Positions 26,223 to 35,107 are shown, counted from the first letter of the stretch. The stretch is DNA of 64,000 nt from Paenibacillus lutimineralis (GCF_003991425.1 NZ_CP034346.1:2765501-2829500); one strand, 5' to 3'. Numbers and translations are program-made. The notes: generated from the letters alone by a model not told the origin.

Positions 26223-28181
26223 ATGAATAAGACGATTGGGCTGCTGGCACATGTTGATGCGGGAAAGACGACATTTGCCGAACAGCTACTCTATCATACG
26301 AGCAGTATTCGAAGTAAGGGACGAGTGGATCACCAGGACTCTTTTCTCGATACACATGAACTGGAGAAGGCGCGCGGAATTACAATATTTGCTGATCAAG
26401 CGATAATGAAGTATGAAGGGTCCAGTTATTGTCTTATCGATACGCCGGGACACGTCGATTTCTCGGCAGAGATGGAACGGTCACTGCAGGTCATGGATTA
26501 TGCCATTGTGATCCTTAGTGCAGTGGAAGGGGTTCAAGGACATACGGAGACGGTCTGGCAATTACTGCGGAAGCATCGCATTCCAACTATGTTCTTCATA
26601 AATAAATTGGATCGAACCGGTGCGGATCTAGAAGCAGTTCTGGAGCAAATCCATCGGCAGTTAACCCCAGATGTAGTAAGAGTGAATGGACCATTAAGCG
26701 CTGCGAATCTCGAAGAGGAGCTAGTGGCTGCAGTCGCCGAGCATGATGAACAGTTGCTAGAGGATTATCTAGAGGGCGATTATGATGAAGATGCAATTGT
26801 AGCAGTGATGGCTAGACTGATCAAGAAGAGCGAATTGTTCCCGGTCATGTCCGGTTCGGCACTGATGGCTCAAGGAATAGACGATTTTCTTTATAATCTA
26901 GAGCTGCTAACCAGTACTACTTATAATCGGCAGGCTGCATTCGCGGCCAGAGTCTATAAAATACGGCATGAGCTGCAAGGAACAAGACTTACCTTCCTGA
27001 AGATTACGGCGGGTAATCTGAGGGTCCGTGATGAAGTAAATTATGTGAGCAGCAGCGGTGAAGAGGTACAGGAGAAAGTTACCTCATTACGTATCTATAA
27101 CGGCGAGAAGTTTACAATTGTCGAGGAAGCTGAAGCAGGGCAGCTGATCGCGGTAACCGGGCTGTCGGCAGCAGCTGTCGGCGATGGATTGGGAGAGCTG
27201 CAGCAACGTGCCAAGTATGAACTCGTGCCGGCGCTCAAGTCCAAGGTTCTGTTCGATCCGAAGCTGTCTGCCCGAGAGGTACAGCGTTATTTTCAAATGC
27301 TGGGCGACGAGGATCCTTCGTTAAATGTCATCTGGGATGAAGCTCTGCAGGAGCTGTATATCCATGTGATGGGGGCGATTCAGCTTGAAGTACTGGAGCA
27401 GGTCGTTATGGAGCGCTTCAAGCTGAAGGTCACATTCGGCACGCCGGAGATATTATATAAAGAGACGATTGCGGACGAAGTATATGGTTGTGGCCATTTT
27501 GAGCCGCTGGGTCATTATGCGGAGGTTCATATGAAGCTTGAGCCTGGGCCGCGGGATAGCGGGGTAGTGTTCCAAAATAAGTGTCATCCCGATCACTTAA
27601 GCACAGGTTATCAGAATTTGATTGGCCAGCATGTGTTAGAGCGTGAGCATCACGGTCTGTTGACCGGATCGCCGCTTACAGATGTGGTTGTGACTTTGCT
27701 GAATGGACGAGCTCATAACAAGCATACGAGCGGTGGAGATTTCCGCGAGGCGACGCATCGAGCGCTGCGGCAAGGACTTGAGAAAGCTGAGAATATCCTG
27801 TTGGAACCTTATTATACATTTAAGATCAAGGTCGATTTAGATCTGATCGGTCGTGTAATGTCGGATATTCGTCAAGTACATGGTTCATTTGATCCCCCGG
27901 AGGCGCATGGAGATCAGGCATATATTAGTGGGACGGCGCCGGTAGCTACCTTTATGAACTATAGTGCTGAGATGGCTTCTTTTTCAAAGGGGAAGGGGGC
28001 ATTGTCCATGCAGCTTGGCGGCTATCAACCGTGTCATCAGGCGGACATGGTCATTGAGAGCCGGCGTTATAATAAGAATGCAGATCCGGAGTATACCTCG
28101 GCATCGATCTTCTGCGCCAAAGGACAGGCATACAGCGTTCCTTGGAAAGAAGCGGATGATCATATGCATGTGCAGAGATGA
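26223..28181 (+). CDS. TetM/EF-G-like translation GTPase
   Basis: About 652 residues, close to the 639 of Tet(M). The start is uncertain: ATG 26223 best matches Tet(M), but GTG 26202 and TTG 26211 are in frame. G1 AHVDAGKTT, G3 DTPGH and G4 NKLD are intact, followed by EF-G-like domains II-V. Ribosomal-protection proteins evict tetracycline from the 30S subunit; chromosomal homologues in Paenibacillus may instead protect against other ribosome inhibitors or act as general factors. No tet leader peptide or attenuator is seen. An eight-base stem-loop follows the stop. Confidence 0.85.
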   Translation: MNKTIGLLAHVDAGKTTFAEQLLYHTSSIRSKGRVDHQDSFLDTHELEKARGITIFADQAIMKYEGSSYCLIDTPGHVDFSAEMERSLQVMDYAIVILSAVEGVQGHTETVWQLLRKHRIPTMFFINKLDRTGADLEAVLEQIHRQLTPDVVRVNGPLSAANLEEELVAAVAEHDEQLLEDYLEGDYDEDAIVAVMARLIKKSELFPVMSGSALMAQGIDDFLYNLELLTSTTYNRQAAFAARVYKIRHELQGTRLTFLKITAGNLRVRDEVNYVSSSGEEVQEKVTSLRIYNGEKFTIVEEAEAGQLIAVTGLSAAAVGDGLGELQQRAKYELVPALKSKVLFDPKLSAREVQRYFQMLGDEDPSLNVIWDEALQELYIHVMGAIQLEVLEQVVMERFKLKVTFGTPEILYKETIADEVYGCGHFEPLGHYAEVHMKLEPGPRDSGVVFQNKCHPDHLSTGYQNLIGQHVLEREHHGLLTGSPLTDVVVTLLNGRAHNKHTSGGDFREATHRALRQGLEKAENILLEPYYTFKIKVDLDLIGRVMSDIRQVHGSFDPPEAHGDQAYISGTAPVATFMNYSAEMASFSKGKGALSMQLGGYQPCHQADMVIESRRYNKNADPEYTSASIFCAKGQAYSVPWKEADDHMHVQR

Positions 28182-28182
28182 C

Positions 28183-28203
28183 GCAGTACACCAAATGTAC
28201 TGC
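28183..28203. repeat. Stem-loop after the TetM-like gene
   Basis: GCAGTACA (28183-28190) pairs perfectly with TGTACTGC (28196-28203) around CCAAA. There is no T tract, so termination is doubtful. Confidence 0.45.
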
Positions 28204-28424
28204 TCAAATAGATGAATATGATGTGAACGAATTCGCCAATAGCGATCTGAATTCGCGTAGAGTATGCTGAACGGCTTGTTTTCATGCTTCTGTACGATAT
28301 ATAATAAACTGGGTAATAATCATGCTTTTGGGGTTGAATATATGAACTTGATACTCAATAAATCGTCACCACCTGCCATTTGTTCCCGATAAATAAACAT
28401 AAATAATAATGAGGTGTGAACAAA

Positions 28425-29144
28425 ATGGGACGTAAGTGGAATAATATTAAAGAGAAGAAAGCTTCAAAAGATGCAAATACAAGCCGGGTTTATGCTAAAT
28501 TTGGCGTAGAAATTTATGTGGCAGCTAAGAAGGGCGAGCCAGATCCCGAATCGAACCGCGCGTTGAAGGTCGTTCTTGAACGTGCGAAAACTTATAATGT
28601 GCCGAAGGCAATTATTGACCGTGCATTGGACAAGGCAAAAGGCAGCGCAGATGAAGTGTATAACGATCTTCGTTATGAAGGCTTTGGTCCGAACGGTTCA
28701 ATGATTATTGTCGATGCACTGACGAACAATGTGAACCGGACAGCGTCTGCTGTACGCGCCGCTTTTAATAAGAATGGCGGTAATATGGGGGTCAGTGGTT
28801 CTGTCGCTTATATGTTTGATGCTGCAGCAGTATTCGGGGTAGAGGGCAAAACTTCAGATGAAGTGCTTGAATTGCTGATGGAAGCGGATGTAGATGTTCG
28901 TGACATCCTTGAAGAAGATGAATCGGTCATCATATATGCCGAGCCGGATCAATTCCAGGCTGTGCAGGACGCGTTCAATGCGGCAGGGGTCACTGAATTC
29001 ACCATTGCTGAATTAAGCATGATCGCTCAGAACTATGTAACCTTGCCTGAAGATGGACAAGCTCAGTTTGAGAAACTGGTTGATGCGCTTGAAGACCTGG
29101 AAGATGTGCAGCAGGTATATCACAACGTTGAGCTTGAAGACTAA
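28425..29144 (+). CDS. yeeI: YebC/PmpR-family protein (YeeI orthologue)
   Basis: A 239-residue protein. ATG 28425 follows GAGGTGTG; GTG 28416 is in frame. The N-terminus [20 protein letters not shown] and the internal [20 protein letters not shown] match Bacillus YeeI nearly residue for residue. The family consists of three-domain cytoplasmic proteins first called transcription regulators; more recent work links YebC-type proteins to relief of ribosome stalling at proline-rich stretches. It stands alone between unrelated genes and is probably housekeeping in nature. Two terminators follow. Confidence 0.92.
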   Translation: MGRKWNNIKEKKASKDANTSRVYAKFGVEIYVAAKKGEPDPESNRALKVVLERAKTYNVPKAIIDRALDKAKGSADEVYNDLRYEGFGPNGSMIIVDALTNNVNRTASAVRAAFNKNGGNMGVSGSVAYMFDAAAVFGVEGKTSDEVLELLMEADVDVRDILEEDESVIIYAEPDQFQAVQDAFNAAGVTEFTIAELSMIAQNYVTLPEDGQAQFEKLVDALEDLEDVQQVYHNVELED

Positions 29145-29286
29145 GATCGATTATATAATAAATAGCCATTACAAGAAATCCTTATTTAACAAGGCTTCAA
29201 TAGGGATGGTAGGAAGAAACCATTAAAATCAAGGCTTTGCAGACAGGGATAGACAATGCTATTTGTAAAAACTGAGTATCAGATTG

Positions 29287-29316
29287 GGATATTGTACCAA
29301 AACAATATCCTTTTTT
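29287..29316 (+). terminator. Terminator after the yeeI region
   Basis: GGATATTGT (29287-29295) pairs with ACAATATCC (29302-29310), followed by six T residues. Confidence 0.88.
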
Positions 29317-29350
29317 CTGTTCTCCGCTGTCTGTAAGGCGGGGCACTAAC

Positions 29351-29384
29351 GCCATAGGCCATAAAAAACTTATGGCGCTTTTTT
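29351..29384 (+). terminator. Second terminator
   Basis: GCCATA (29351-29356) pairs with TATGGC (29371-29376), followed by a T run after GC. The two terminators in series separate yeeI from the cassette. Confidence 0.7.
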
Positions 29385-29672
29385 GCGCCTATTTTCAGGA
29401 AAGTTGTTGTCTCACATTAGTAAAAGTAAAACCATAGGCGAACTGTTGGAAGAAGCCAGCTAGAAATTCGGCGCCCCTTAAACTGGCAGGCCATGACATA
29501 GAAAAGCGGGAAATGAAATACTGTACCTGATTTCCAAAGGATACCTACTATAAGCACATTGACGAGGTGCAGACGGGCTGCTTCACCAGCTTGCTTTCCA
29601 GGCGGGGAAAGCGAAAGAGCCGGAGGGTGCAGAGAGGCCGATTGAAATCCGAACGAAAAACAACAACTTAAA

Positions 29673-29703
29673 ACTACAGGGAAAATACAGATTGCTGTGT
29701 TAT
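29673..29703 (+). promoter_or_regulatory. Promoter/operator of the VanR-type gene, copy 1 of a 23-nt repeat
   Basis: Two clear units, ACTACAGGGAA (29673-29683) and AATACAGATTG (29684-29694), recur with an 11-base period, as expected for OmpR-family dimers binding direct repeats. A TGTTAT -10-like box follows at 29698-29703. The 23-base unit recurs at 32358-32380 with one mismatch. Confidence 0.6.
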
Positions 29704-29724
29704 TTTTTTTGGAGGGATACATTT

Positions 29725-30387
29725 ATGTCTATACGAATCCTGCTTGTCGAAGACGATGAGCACATCTGCAATACAGTTAAGACCTTTTTATCTGAGGCAG
29801 GATATAAGGTGGATACTTGCTTGGACGGTGGCGAAGCGTACACCAAGTTCTACGACAACACCTATCAGCTTGTCATTCTTGACATCCTGCTGCCGGGAAT
29901 GAATGGCCATGAACTTTTGCGGGAGTTTCGTAAGATTAACAATACCCCTATTCTGATGATGACCGCGCTTTCCGATGAGGGAAATCAAATCAAGGCGTTT
30001 GATGCGGAAGCGGATGATTATGTGACAAAGCCGTTCAAGATTCAACTTCTTCTGAAACGTGTGGAAGCCTTGCTCCGGCGAAGCGGCGCGTTGGCGAAGG
30101 AAGTCCGTTGCGGCAAGCTGACGCTTTTGCCGGAAGATTTCAAGGCGGTTTATAATAACGGGGAGTTGTCCTTGACACTCAAAGAATTTGAAATCCTTAT
30201 GTTATTGGTTCAGAACAGGGGCAGGACGCTATTTCATGAAATTATCCTATCCCGTGTTTGGGGATATGATTTTGACGGAGACGGAAGCATTGTGCATACC
30301 CACATCAAAAACCTACGGGCGAAGCTGCCTGAGAATATCATCAAAACAGTACGGGGCGTGGGTTACCGCTTGGAGGAATCCACATGA
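29725..30387 (+). CDS. VanR-type response regulator (OmpR family)
   Basis: A 220-residue regulator. ATG 29725 follows GGAGGG at 29711-29716; the longer upstream frame has no ribosome site. The receiver domain shows VEDDEH, Asp53 in LVILDILLPGMNG and Lys in VTKPFK. The OmpR winged helix ends with IIKTVRGVGYRLE. It overlaps the kinase gene by four bases. It resembles VanR-like regulators of cell-wall stress. The repeat immediately upstream is a likely autoregulatory site, and GC-rich codon choice marks the pair as imported. Confidence 0.88.
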   Translation: MSIRILLVEDDEHICNTVKTFLSEAGYKVDTCLDGGEAYTKFYDNTYQLVILDILLPGMNGHELLREFRKINNTPILMMTALSDEGNQIKAFDAEADDYVTKPFKIQLLLKRVEALLRRSGALAKEVRCGKLTLLPEDFKAVYNNGELSLTLKEFEILMLLVQNRGRTLFHEIILSRVWGYDFDGDGSIVHTHIKNLRAKLPENIIKTVRGVGYRLEEST

Positions 30388-31715
30388 AAAATCGTGGGAT
30401 TTTTATTAAGGTATTTACTTATACGATAATCTCTATATTGTTGCTTGTCGGCGTAACGGCGGCGCTATTTTCGCAACAGTTTAGGTCATTCTACAAAACG
30501 ACACAGGCCCGGCAAATAATAGCTTCATACCAGCCTTTGGTGGAACGAATTCAAAGAAACAATAACAGCAACATTGCGGAAGTGGCTCAGCGCTTTTACG
30601 AAAACAACCAGTCTTTTGAGTTCATTATTACGGATAAAGACGGCGGCTTGATATACGCCACGCCGAACGCCGACACACCGGACAGTTTTGAGGGCGATTT
30701 TTATTATGTCGTGCATAATGATGGGAACTTTTCCATTGTTGCCCAAAGTATGACGGGATTAGAATCGTTTTATCGTGATTTAATCGTTCGTGGAGTCGCC
30801 GTGTTTGCCGTAATGCTTGCGCTCTGTCTCGTCTGCGCTTTTGTCTTTGCGCGGCAGATGACCAAACCAATCAAGCGCCTCGCGGACAGCGCCGGGAGGA
30901 TGGCCAATCTCGAAGAAGTCCCGCCTCCATCAGAGCGTAAAGATGAGCTTGGTGCATTAGCCCGCGACGTTTATTTCATGTATGACAAGCTGAAGGAAAC
31001 CATATCCAAGTTAGAGCGCGAAATCCTACGGGAGCGCGAGCTGGAGGAAACACAGCGATATTTCTTCTCGGCGGCTTCTCATGAGTTAAAAACGCCTATC
31101 GCGGCGACAAGTATTTTGTTGGGAATGCTCGAAAATGTAGGCGATTATAAAGACCACCCTAAATACCTGCGCGAATGCGTGAAGATGATGGACGCGCAAA
31201 GCGAGTTGATTTCCGAGATACTGGGGATTGTTAGTTTAAGCGACGGAAAAATCGTACCCGTTCCTGATACACTCGACATCAGGCATACAGTGGCTGACAT
31301 GCTACCTGACTTTCAAACATTGTCTGAGGTAAACGGTCAGCGTATTGTTACGGATATTCCTGACGGGCATACCTGTCTTGCCGACCCTAAAATGCTCCAA
31401 AAAGCACTATCCAACGTCATATTGAACGCGGTGCAGAATACGCCCAAAGGCGGCGAGATTCGGATATGGATCGAGCCTGTGGCTGAACAATACCGCCTTT
31501 GCATACTAAACACGGGGACGAGGATTAACGATACGGTGCTGCCGAAGCTATTTGACCCGTTCTACCGTGTGGATAGGCGCGGAGCCGGAAAAAACGGACG
31601 GAGCGGCTTGGGACTGACCATTGTTCAGAAAACGCTGGAATCCATGGGCGTTGATTTTGCTTTGGAAAACACCCCGGACGGCGTTCTGTTTTGGATGGAC
31701 TTGCCGAAGGCGTAA
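30384..31715 (+). CDS. VanS-type sensor histidine kinase
   Basis: A 443-residue kinase with one N-terminal helix (about 9-30), an extracellular domain of about 120 residues, a second helix (about 140-160), a HAMP domain, the phosphoacceptor His233 in SAASHELKTPIAA, and an ATPase domain with NVILNAVQNTP, FDPFYRVDR and GRSGLGLTIV. This is the EnvZ-like layout of VanS kinases rather than the intramembrane type seen at 3241. The ligand is unknown. It is followed 22 bases later by a vanZ-like gene. Confidence 0.88.
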   Translation: MKNRGIFIKVFTYTIISILLLVGVTAALFSQQFRSFYKTTQARQIIASYQPLVERIQRNNNSNIAEVAQRFYENNQSFEFIITDKDGGLIYATPNADTPDSFEGDFYYVVHNDGNFSIVAQSMTGLESFYRDLIVRGVAVFAVMLALCLVCAFVFARQMTKPIKRLADSAGRMANLEEVPPPSERKDELGALARDVYFMYDKLKETISKLEREILRERELEETQRYFFSAASHELKTPIAATSILLGMLENVGDYKDHPKYLRECVKMMDAQSELISEILGIVSLSDGKIVPVPDTLDIRHTVADMLPDFQTLSEVNGQRIVTDIPDGHTCLADPKMLQKALSNVILNAVQNTPKGGEIRIWIEPVAEQYRLCILNTGTRINDTVLPKLFDPFYRVDRRGAGKNGRSGLGLTIVQKTLESMGVDFALENTPDGVLFWMDLPKA

Positions 31716-31737
31716 GTAACTATAAGGAGTAAAAATA

Positions 31738-32271
31738 ATGAAATCAGAAAAGCGAAACACACTTACAATCGCCTTGTTCGTAGTATATATACTGCTGTTG
31801 ATAGGAATTGTTCTCTTCAAATTACCATTTTATTCTCCTGAAATATCAGACGGGATACGAGTCATCAACCTGATTCCATTTCAAGGGTCTTTCGATGAAA
31901 ATGGAACTTTAATCTTACGTGAAATTATTCAAAATACACTTCTTTTTATACCGTTGGGCATCTATATCTGTATGTTAAAAAGCAAATGGCCTTTCATAAA
32001 GAAAGTCCTTCCGATTATCGGTTTAACCTTATCGTTTGAAATTATACAATTCATTTTTGCAATGGGAAGAACTGATATAACTGATGTACTTGACAACACG
32101 CTTGGAGGGGTAATTGGCATTGGAATTTATGCCTTATTGTTCAAGATTTTTAAAAACAGGACTGTTAAGGTTGTAAATATACTTGCCTTGGTAGTAACTG
32201 TTTGCGTAGTAGTGCGTTTCGCCCATCTGTTTTACCTCAGCCATTTTGTCATGAGGCGTCTACACCCCTGA
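31738..32271 (+). CDS. VanZ family membrane protein
   Basis: A 177-residue protein with four or five membrane helices and the family motif region RVINLIPFQGSF, then QNTLLFIPLGIY and MGRTDITDVLDNTLGG (VanZ, PF04892). In vancomycin-resistance clusters VanZ adds teicoplanin tolerance by an unknown mechanism. The start follows TAAGGAG. Here it is linked only to a regulator and kinase; vanH, vanA/B and vanX are absent. A terminator ends the transcript. Confidence 0.88.
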   Translation: MKSEKRNTLTIALFVVYILLLIGIVLFKLPFYSPEISDGIRVINLIPFQGSFDENGTLILREIIQNTLLFIPLGIYICMLKSKWPFIKKVLPIIGLTLSFEIIQFIFAMGRTDITDVLDNTLGGVIGIGIYALLFKIFKNRTVKVVNILALVVTVCVVVRFAHLFYLSHFVMRRLHP

Positions 32272-32297
32272 TGTTAGCGACCATACCTTTTCACATT

Positions 32298-32331
32298 GAC
32301 CGACAGGGTTATTCCTGCCGGTCTTTTTTTC
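32298..32331 (+). terminator. Terminator of the VanRSZ-type operon
   Basis: GACCG-A-CAGG pairs with CCTG-C-CGGTC, with a mismatch in the middle and a six-base loop, followed by eight T residues. Confidence 0.88.
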
Positions 32332-32346
32332 CGCATCTGCAGACAA

Positions 32347-32391
32347 ACTACAGGTTGACTACAGGGAGAATACAGATTGCATTGCCATAAT
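32347..32391 (+). promoter_or_regulatory. Orphan VanR-type promoter/operator, copy 2
   Basis: Three direct repeats at 11-base spacing, ACTACAGGTTG, ACTACAGGGAG and AATACAGATTG (32347-32379), precede a -10-like CATAAT at 32386-32391. The last two units match 29673-29695 with one difference. This looks like the promoter for a second target gene, but no intact gene follows. Confidence 0.6.
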
Positions 32392-32513
32392 TACAACATA
32401 ACAAACTCGAATACCTGTTATAAAAGTAAAAAAACGTAACACAACAGGTCAACCTGCACAAGTCGCAGAACATCTATTAGTAACGGATAATACGTATTTG
32501 ACCGTTTAGTAAA

Positions 32514-32689
32514 AAGACATTGTACTTATCGAGCATTTTAGATTTGTACAAGGAGAGATTGTCGCTTACAATATAGCAGATAAGCAAGATACATCCTTTG
32601 TGCTGGATACACTAAATCGGCTTCTGAATCAGCAAGGAATGATGTTACACTGTGATCACGGCAAGGGTTTCTTATTTTTAGCGGACTAA
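32514..32689 (+). pseudogene. IS3-family transposase relic (integrase core)
   Basis: An upstream frame reads LYLSSILDLY and, after a one-base deletion near 32550, continues as EIVAYNIADKQDTSFVLDTL, then MMLHCDHGKGF. This is the DDE-transposase core of IS3/IS150-type OrfB (consensus LYLSSVxDLYNGEIVAY, then LHSDQG). The catalytic Asp of HSDQG is kept, but the rest is missing and a frameshift is present, so it is dead. No terminal inverted repeats were identified. Confidence 0.75.
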
Positions 32690-32759
32690 GGCTGGAATAG
32701 ACGATTCCGCTTGACCGATACTAAAGTATATCGTTGATAGTTCAGGTGGTGTGGCAGCT

Positions 32760-33431
32760 ATGAATATTAAGCTTAAATTTTCATACATATTTTTTCTCAG
32801 TTTATTATGCTTAGCCGGATTTGGAATGATTGCTTATTGGATCGGCGGAGCACAGATTCATCATTTTGATAATACGATAATTTCTTTGGTGCAAGGGCAG
32901 GAATCGGATTCTCTGACGAAAATAATGAAGGTGTTCACATGGATTGGGAGTCAGCTTCCTGTCATTGTCATTTTGCTGGTGACGCTTATTTTCCTGTATT
33001 TCGTGCTGCACCATCGCAGTGAACTAGTGTTCCTGATCATTATCGTATCTGGGTCCGCTCTGCTTAATATATTGCTTAAGCAGCTATTCCGTCGTGATCG
33101 ACCTTCTCTGCATAGACTTATTGAGGAGACGGGCTTTAGCTTCCCCAGCGGTCATTCGATGGCGGCCTTTAGTCTCTATGGAGCGATCGTCTTCTTGGTC
33201 TGGAAGCATATTCCTTATATATTAGGCAGAATCGCAGTCATTGTTGTTGGGGCCTGCCTAATCCTAATGATCGGTGTTAGCCGCATTTATTTGGGTGTTC
33301 ATTATCCTAGCGATGTGCTAGGGGGATATCTTATCAGTGCTTGCTGGCTGGCGGCATCGATCTGGCTGTATCAAGGGTACCTGGAGGCTTCTTACGAGAA
33401 GAAGCGAAGGTTTCGGGGACAGCGGAAGTGA
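32760..33431 (+). CDS. PAP2-family phosphatase
   Basis: A 223-residue membrane protein. ATG 32760 follows AGGTGGTG. About five membrane helices are predicted. The three phosphatase motifs are present: KQLFRRDRPS, PSGHSMAAF and SRIYLGVHYPSDVLGG, the last with the catalytic His. Members remove phosphate from undecaprenyl pyrophosphate, phosphatidate or phosphatidylglycerol phosphate at the membrane. Undecaprenyl-pyrophosphate phosphatase activity would counter bacitracin, but the substrate here is not determined. The gene is monocistronic. Confidence 0.9.
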   Translation: MNIKLKFSYIFFLSLLCLAGFGMIAYWIGGAQIHHFDNTIISLVQGQESDSLTKIMKVFTWIGSQLPVIVILLVTLIFLYFVLHHRSELVFLIIIVSGSALLNILLKQLFRRDRPSLHRLIEETGFSFPSGHSMAAFSLYGAIVFLVWKHIPYILGRIAVIVVGACLILMIGVSRIYLGVHYPSDVLGGYLISACWLAASIWLYQGYLEASYEKKRRFRGQRK

Positions 33432-33607
33432 CATCCAACTACGATCAAGGTATAATGTGTTCAATAACGAGAGATGATGATATTCCCGCACCAGGATGGT
33501 CTTTACAACGGACAATTTGGTGCGGGATTTTTGTTAACTCGCCCTTCATCAGAGCAAAGCGATGGAGCGATAAACGAGATAATATTGAAATCATGGGGGG
33601 CAAAAGA

Positions 33608-34189
33608 ATGACGAAAAATAGTGAATTGCCGATTATGATATTCAACGGGCAGCAAGATTTCGAGGATTGGCTTGCACATCATCACGAAACTTCAGAAGGA
33701 ATTATGTTGAAAATTGCGAAGAAGAATTCCACAATCTCTACTGTGTCCTATAGTGAAGCACTCGACTGCGCATTATGTTATGGCTGGATTGATAGTCGGA
33801 AGGAGAAGGGCGACGAAGAGACCTGGTTGCAGCGCTTCACTCCCCGCAAAGCCAGAAGTATCTGGTCGAAGGTAAATAAGGAGAAAGCGGAGGCGCTTAT
33901 TACGAGCGGAAGAATGAAGTCGTCTGGTTACAAAGCGATTGAGGTTGCTAAGCAGAATGGACAGTGGGATAAAGCGTATGAATCCCAAAGCAAGTTCACC
34001 CTACCGGAGGATTTCGCGAGTGAGCTGAATAAGAATAGTCAAGCGAAAGAGTTTTACGATATGCTAGACAGCCAGAACAAATTTGCAATCGTGTTCAGAA
34101 TTAATAATGCCAAGAAGCAGGAGACGAGGGAGAAGCGGATTGAACAGTTTATCTCGATGCTGGAACGGCATGAGAAGATTTATCCTTAG
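33608..34189 (+). CDS. YdeI/OmpD-associated family protein
   Basis: A 193-residue protein. ATG 33608 is chosen eight bases after GGGGGG; the frame is open from 33341, overlapping the PAP2 gene, but without a start site there. The family pattern (PF13376-like) is shown by YSEALDCALCYGWIDSRKEKGDEETWLQRFTPRK and by WSKVNKEKAEALI. These soluble proteins are of unclear function; some were named for protection against bacteriocins. It ends 22 bases before the kinase-like gene at 34212. Confidence 0.82.
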   Translation: MTKNSELPIMIFNGQQDFEDWLAHHHETSEGIMLKIAKKNSTISTVSYSEALDCALCYGWIDSRKEKGDEETWLQRFTPRKARSIWSKVNKEKAEALITSGRMKSSGYKAIEVAKQNGQWDKAYESQSKFTLPEDFASELNKNSQAKEFYDMLDSQNKFAIVFRINNAKKQETREKRIEQFISMLERHEKIYP

Positions 34190-34211
34190 TGAAAAATAGG
34201 AGGGGCCGTGT

Positions 34212-35060
34212 ATGGGGTTATTGCTTGGAAGTAAAGTTGGCGAGGGCGCATGTTCTGAAGTTTTTGAATGGGAAGACAGTAGTAAGATTATCAAAATTGC
34301 AAAAGAAAATACTGACTATAAGGCAATGGCAAGAGAATATAATAATAATCTTCTTGCTTGGGAGAACGGTCTTTCGGTAGCCAGGCCGTATGAATTAACT
34401 GAGTATGATGGCCGTACAGGTATTGTGTTTGAACGGATTTATGGTCAGACGATTATGGAGCGTTTTTTGCGTCGGGCTATTATTAAGAATATACCTGCAG
34501 CAGACATTGATGAAGAGGATATTCGCACCACAGCTGCTCTACTATATCAAATACATAATTCGAATATTGAAGTACCTTCCTCTCAAATGGGGAATATGGA
34601 ATATTCGATTCGAGTGGCTGACTATTTATCAATTGCCGAGAAGGAAGAGATCATCTCAACACTGAGAAACCTGCCGAAAAAACAGCTGCCATGTCATGGG
34701 GATCCAAATCCGAATAATATTCTGGTCAAGGAAGACGGTAATGCAGTGTTCATTGACTGGATGAGCGCATCCATGGGAAATCCGGAAGCAGACTTAGCAG
34801 AATATATAATTATTATGAGATACGCTGTACTCCCTTCACAGTATCCTCAAGTTATTGTGCAATTGTTCGATTCCATAAGGGAGACCATAATTAATATATT
34901 CATGGATGAATATAATAAATTATCGGGTATTACCTATGATGAAGTAGCTCCATGGATTATACCCGTAGCGGCAAGGAAGTTATCCGTTGATGGGATTGGT
35001 GAGGAAGAGAAGAAACTGTTAGTCCAAGAGATTAGAAGAAATCTGAATATCCTAAAATAA
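34212..35060 (+). CDS. Aminoglycoside phosphotransferase family protein
   Basis: A 282-residue member of the APH/choline-kinase superfamily. The catalytic loop CHGDPNPNNILV contains His162 and the catalytic Asp164, and AVFIDWMSASMGNPEADLAEY holds the metal-binding Asp. A nucleotide-binding N-terminal lobe precedes it. The enzyme transfers phosphate from ATP to a hydroxyl of an antibiotic, sugar or nucleoside; most chromosomal members are not proven resistance genes. The start follows AGGAGGGG. It is adjacent to, but not overlapping, a VOC gene. Confidence 0.85.
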   Translation: MGLLLGSKVGEGACSEVFEWEDSSKIIKIAKENTDYKAMAREYNNNLLAWENGLSVARPYELTEYDGRTGIVFERIYGQTIMERFLRRAIIKNIPAADIDEEDIRTTAALLYQIHNSNIEVPSSQMGNMEYSIRVADYLSIAEKEEIISTLRNLPKKQLPCHGDPNPNNILVKEDGNAVFIDWMSASMGNPEADLAEYIIIMRYAVLPSQYPQVIVQLFDSIRETIINIFMDEYNKLSGITYDEVAPWIIPVAARKLSVDGIGEEEKKLLVQEIRRNLNILK

Positions 35061-35107
35061 GTATCAGTTTGTCACCAGTATTAAGAAAATCCAGAAAGGG
35101 TGGTTTA

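Larger units (their letters stand above)
29145..29724. other. 580-base gap at the left edge of the Van-type cassette, with coding relics
   Basis: It holds two terminators (29287-29316 and 29351-29384), then about 300 bases of broken coding-like sequence. A short open stretch around 29545-29640 reads YYKHIDEVQTGCFTSLLSRR before losing frame. The style resembles clostridial mobile elements, but I could not identify the parent gene. The last 50 bases contain the operator-like repeat and ribosome site of the VanR-type gene. Confidence 0.45.

Noticed and set aside
26202..28181. Acquired tet(M) on a transposon
   Set aside because: No Tn916-type genes, leader peptide or attenuator flank it, and its composition matches the neighbours.
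29725..32271. Complete vancomycin-resistance cluster
   Set aside because: Only regulator, kinase and VanZ are present; vanH, the ligase and vanX are absent on both sides.
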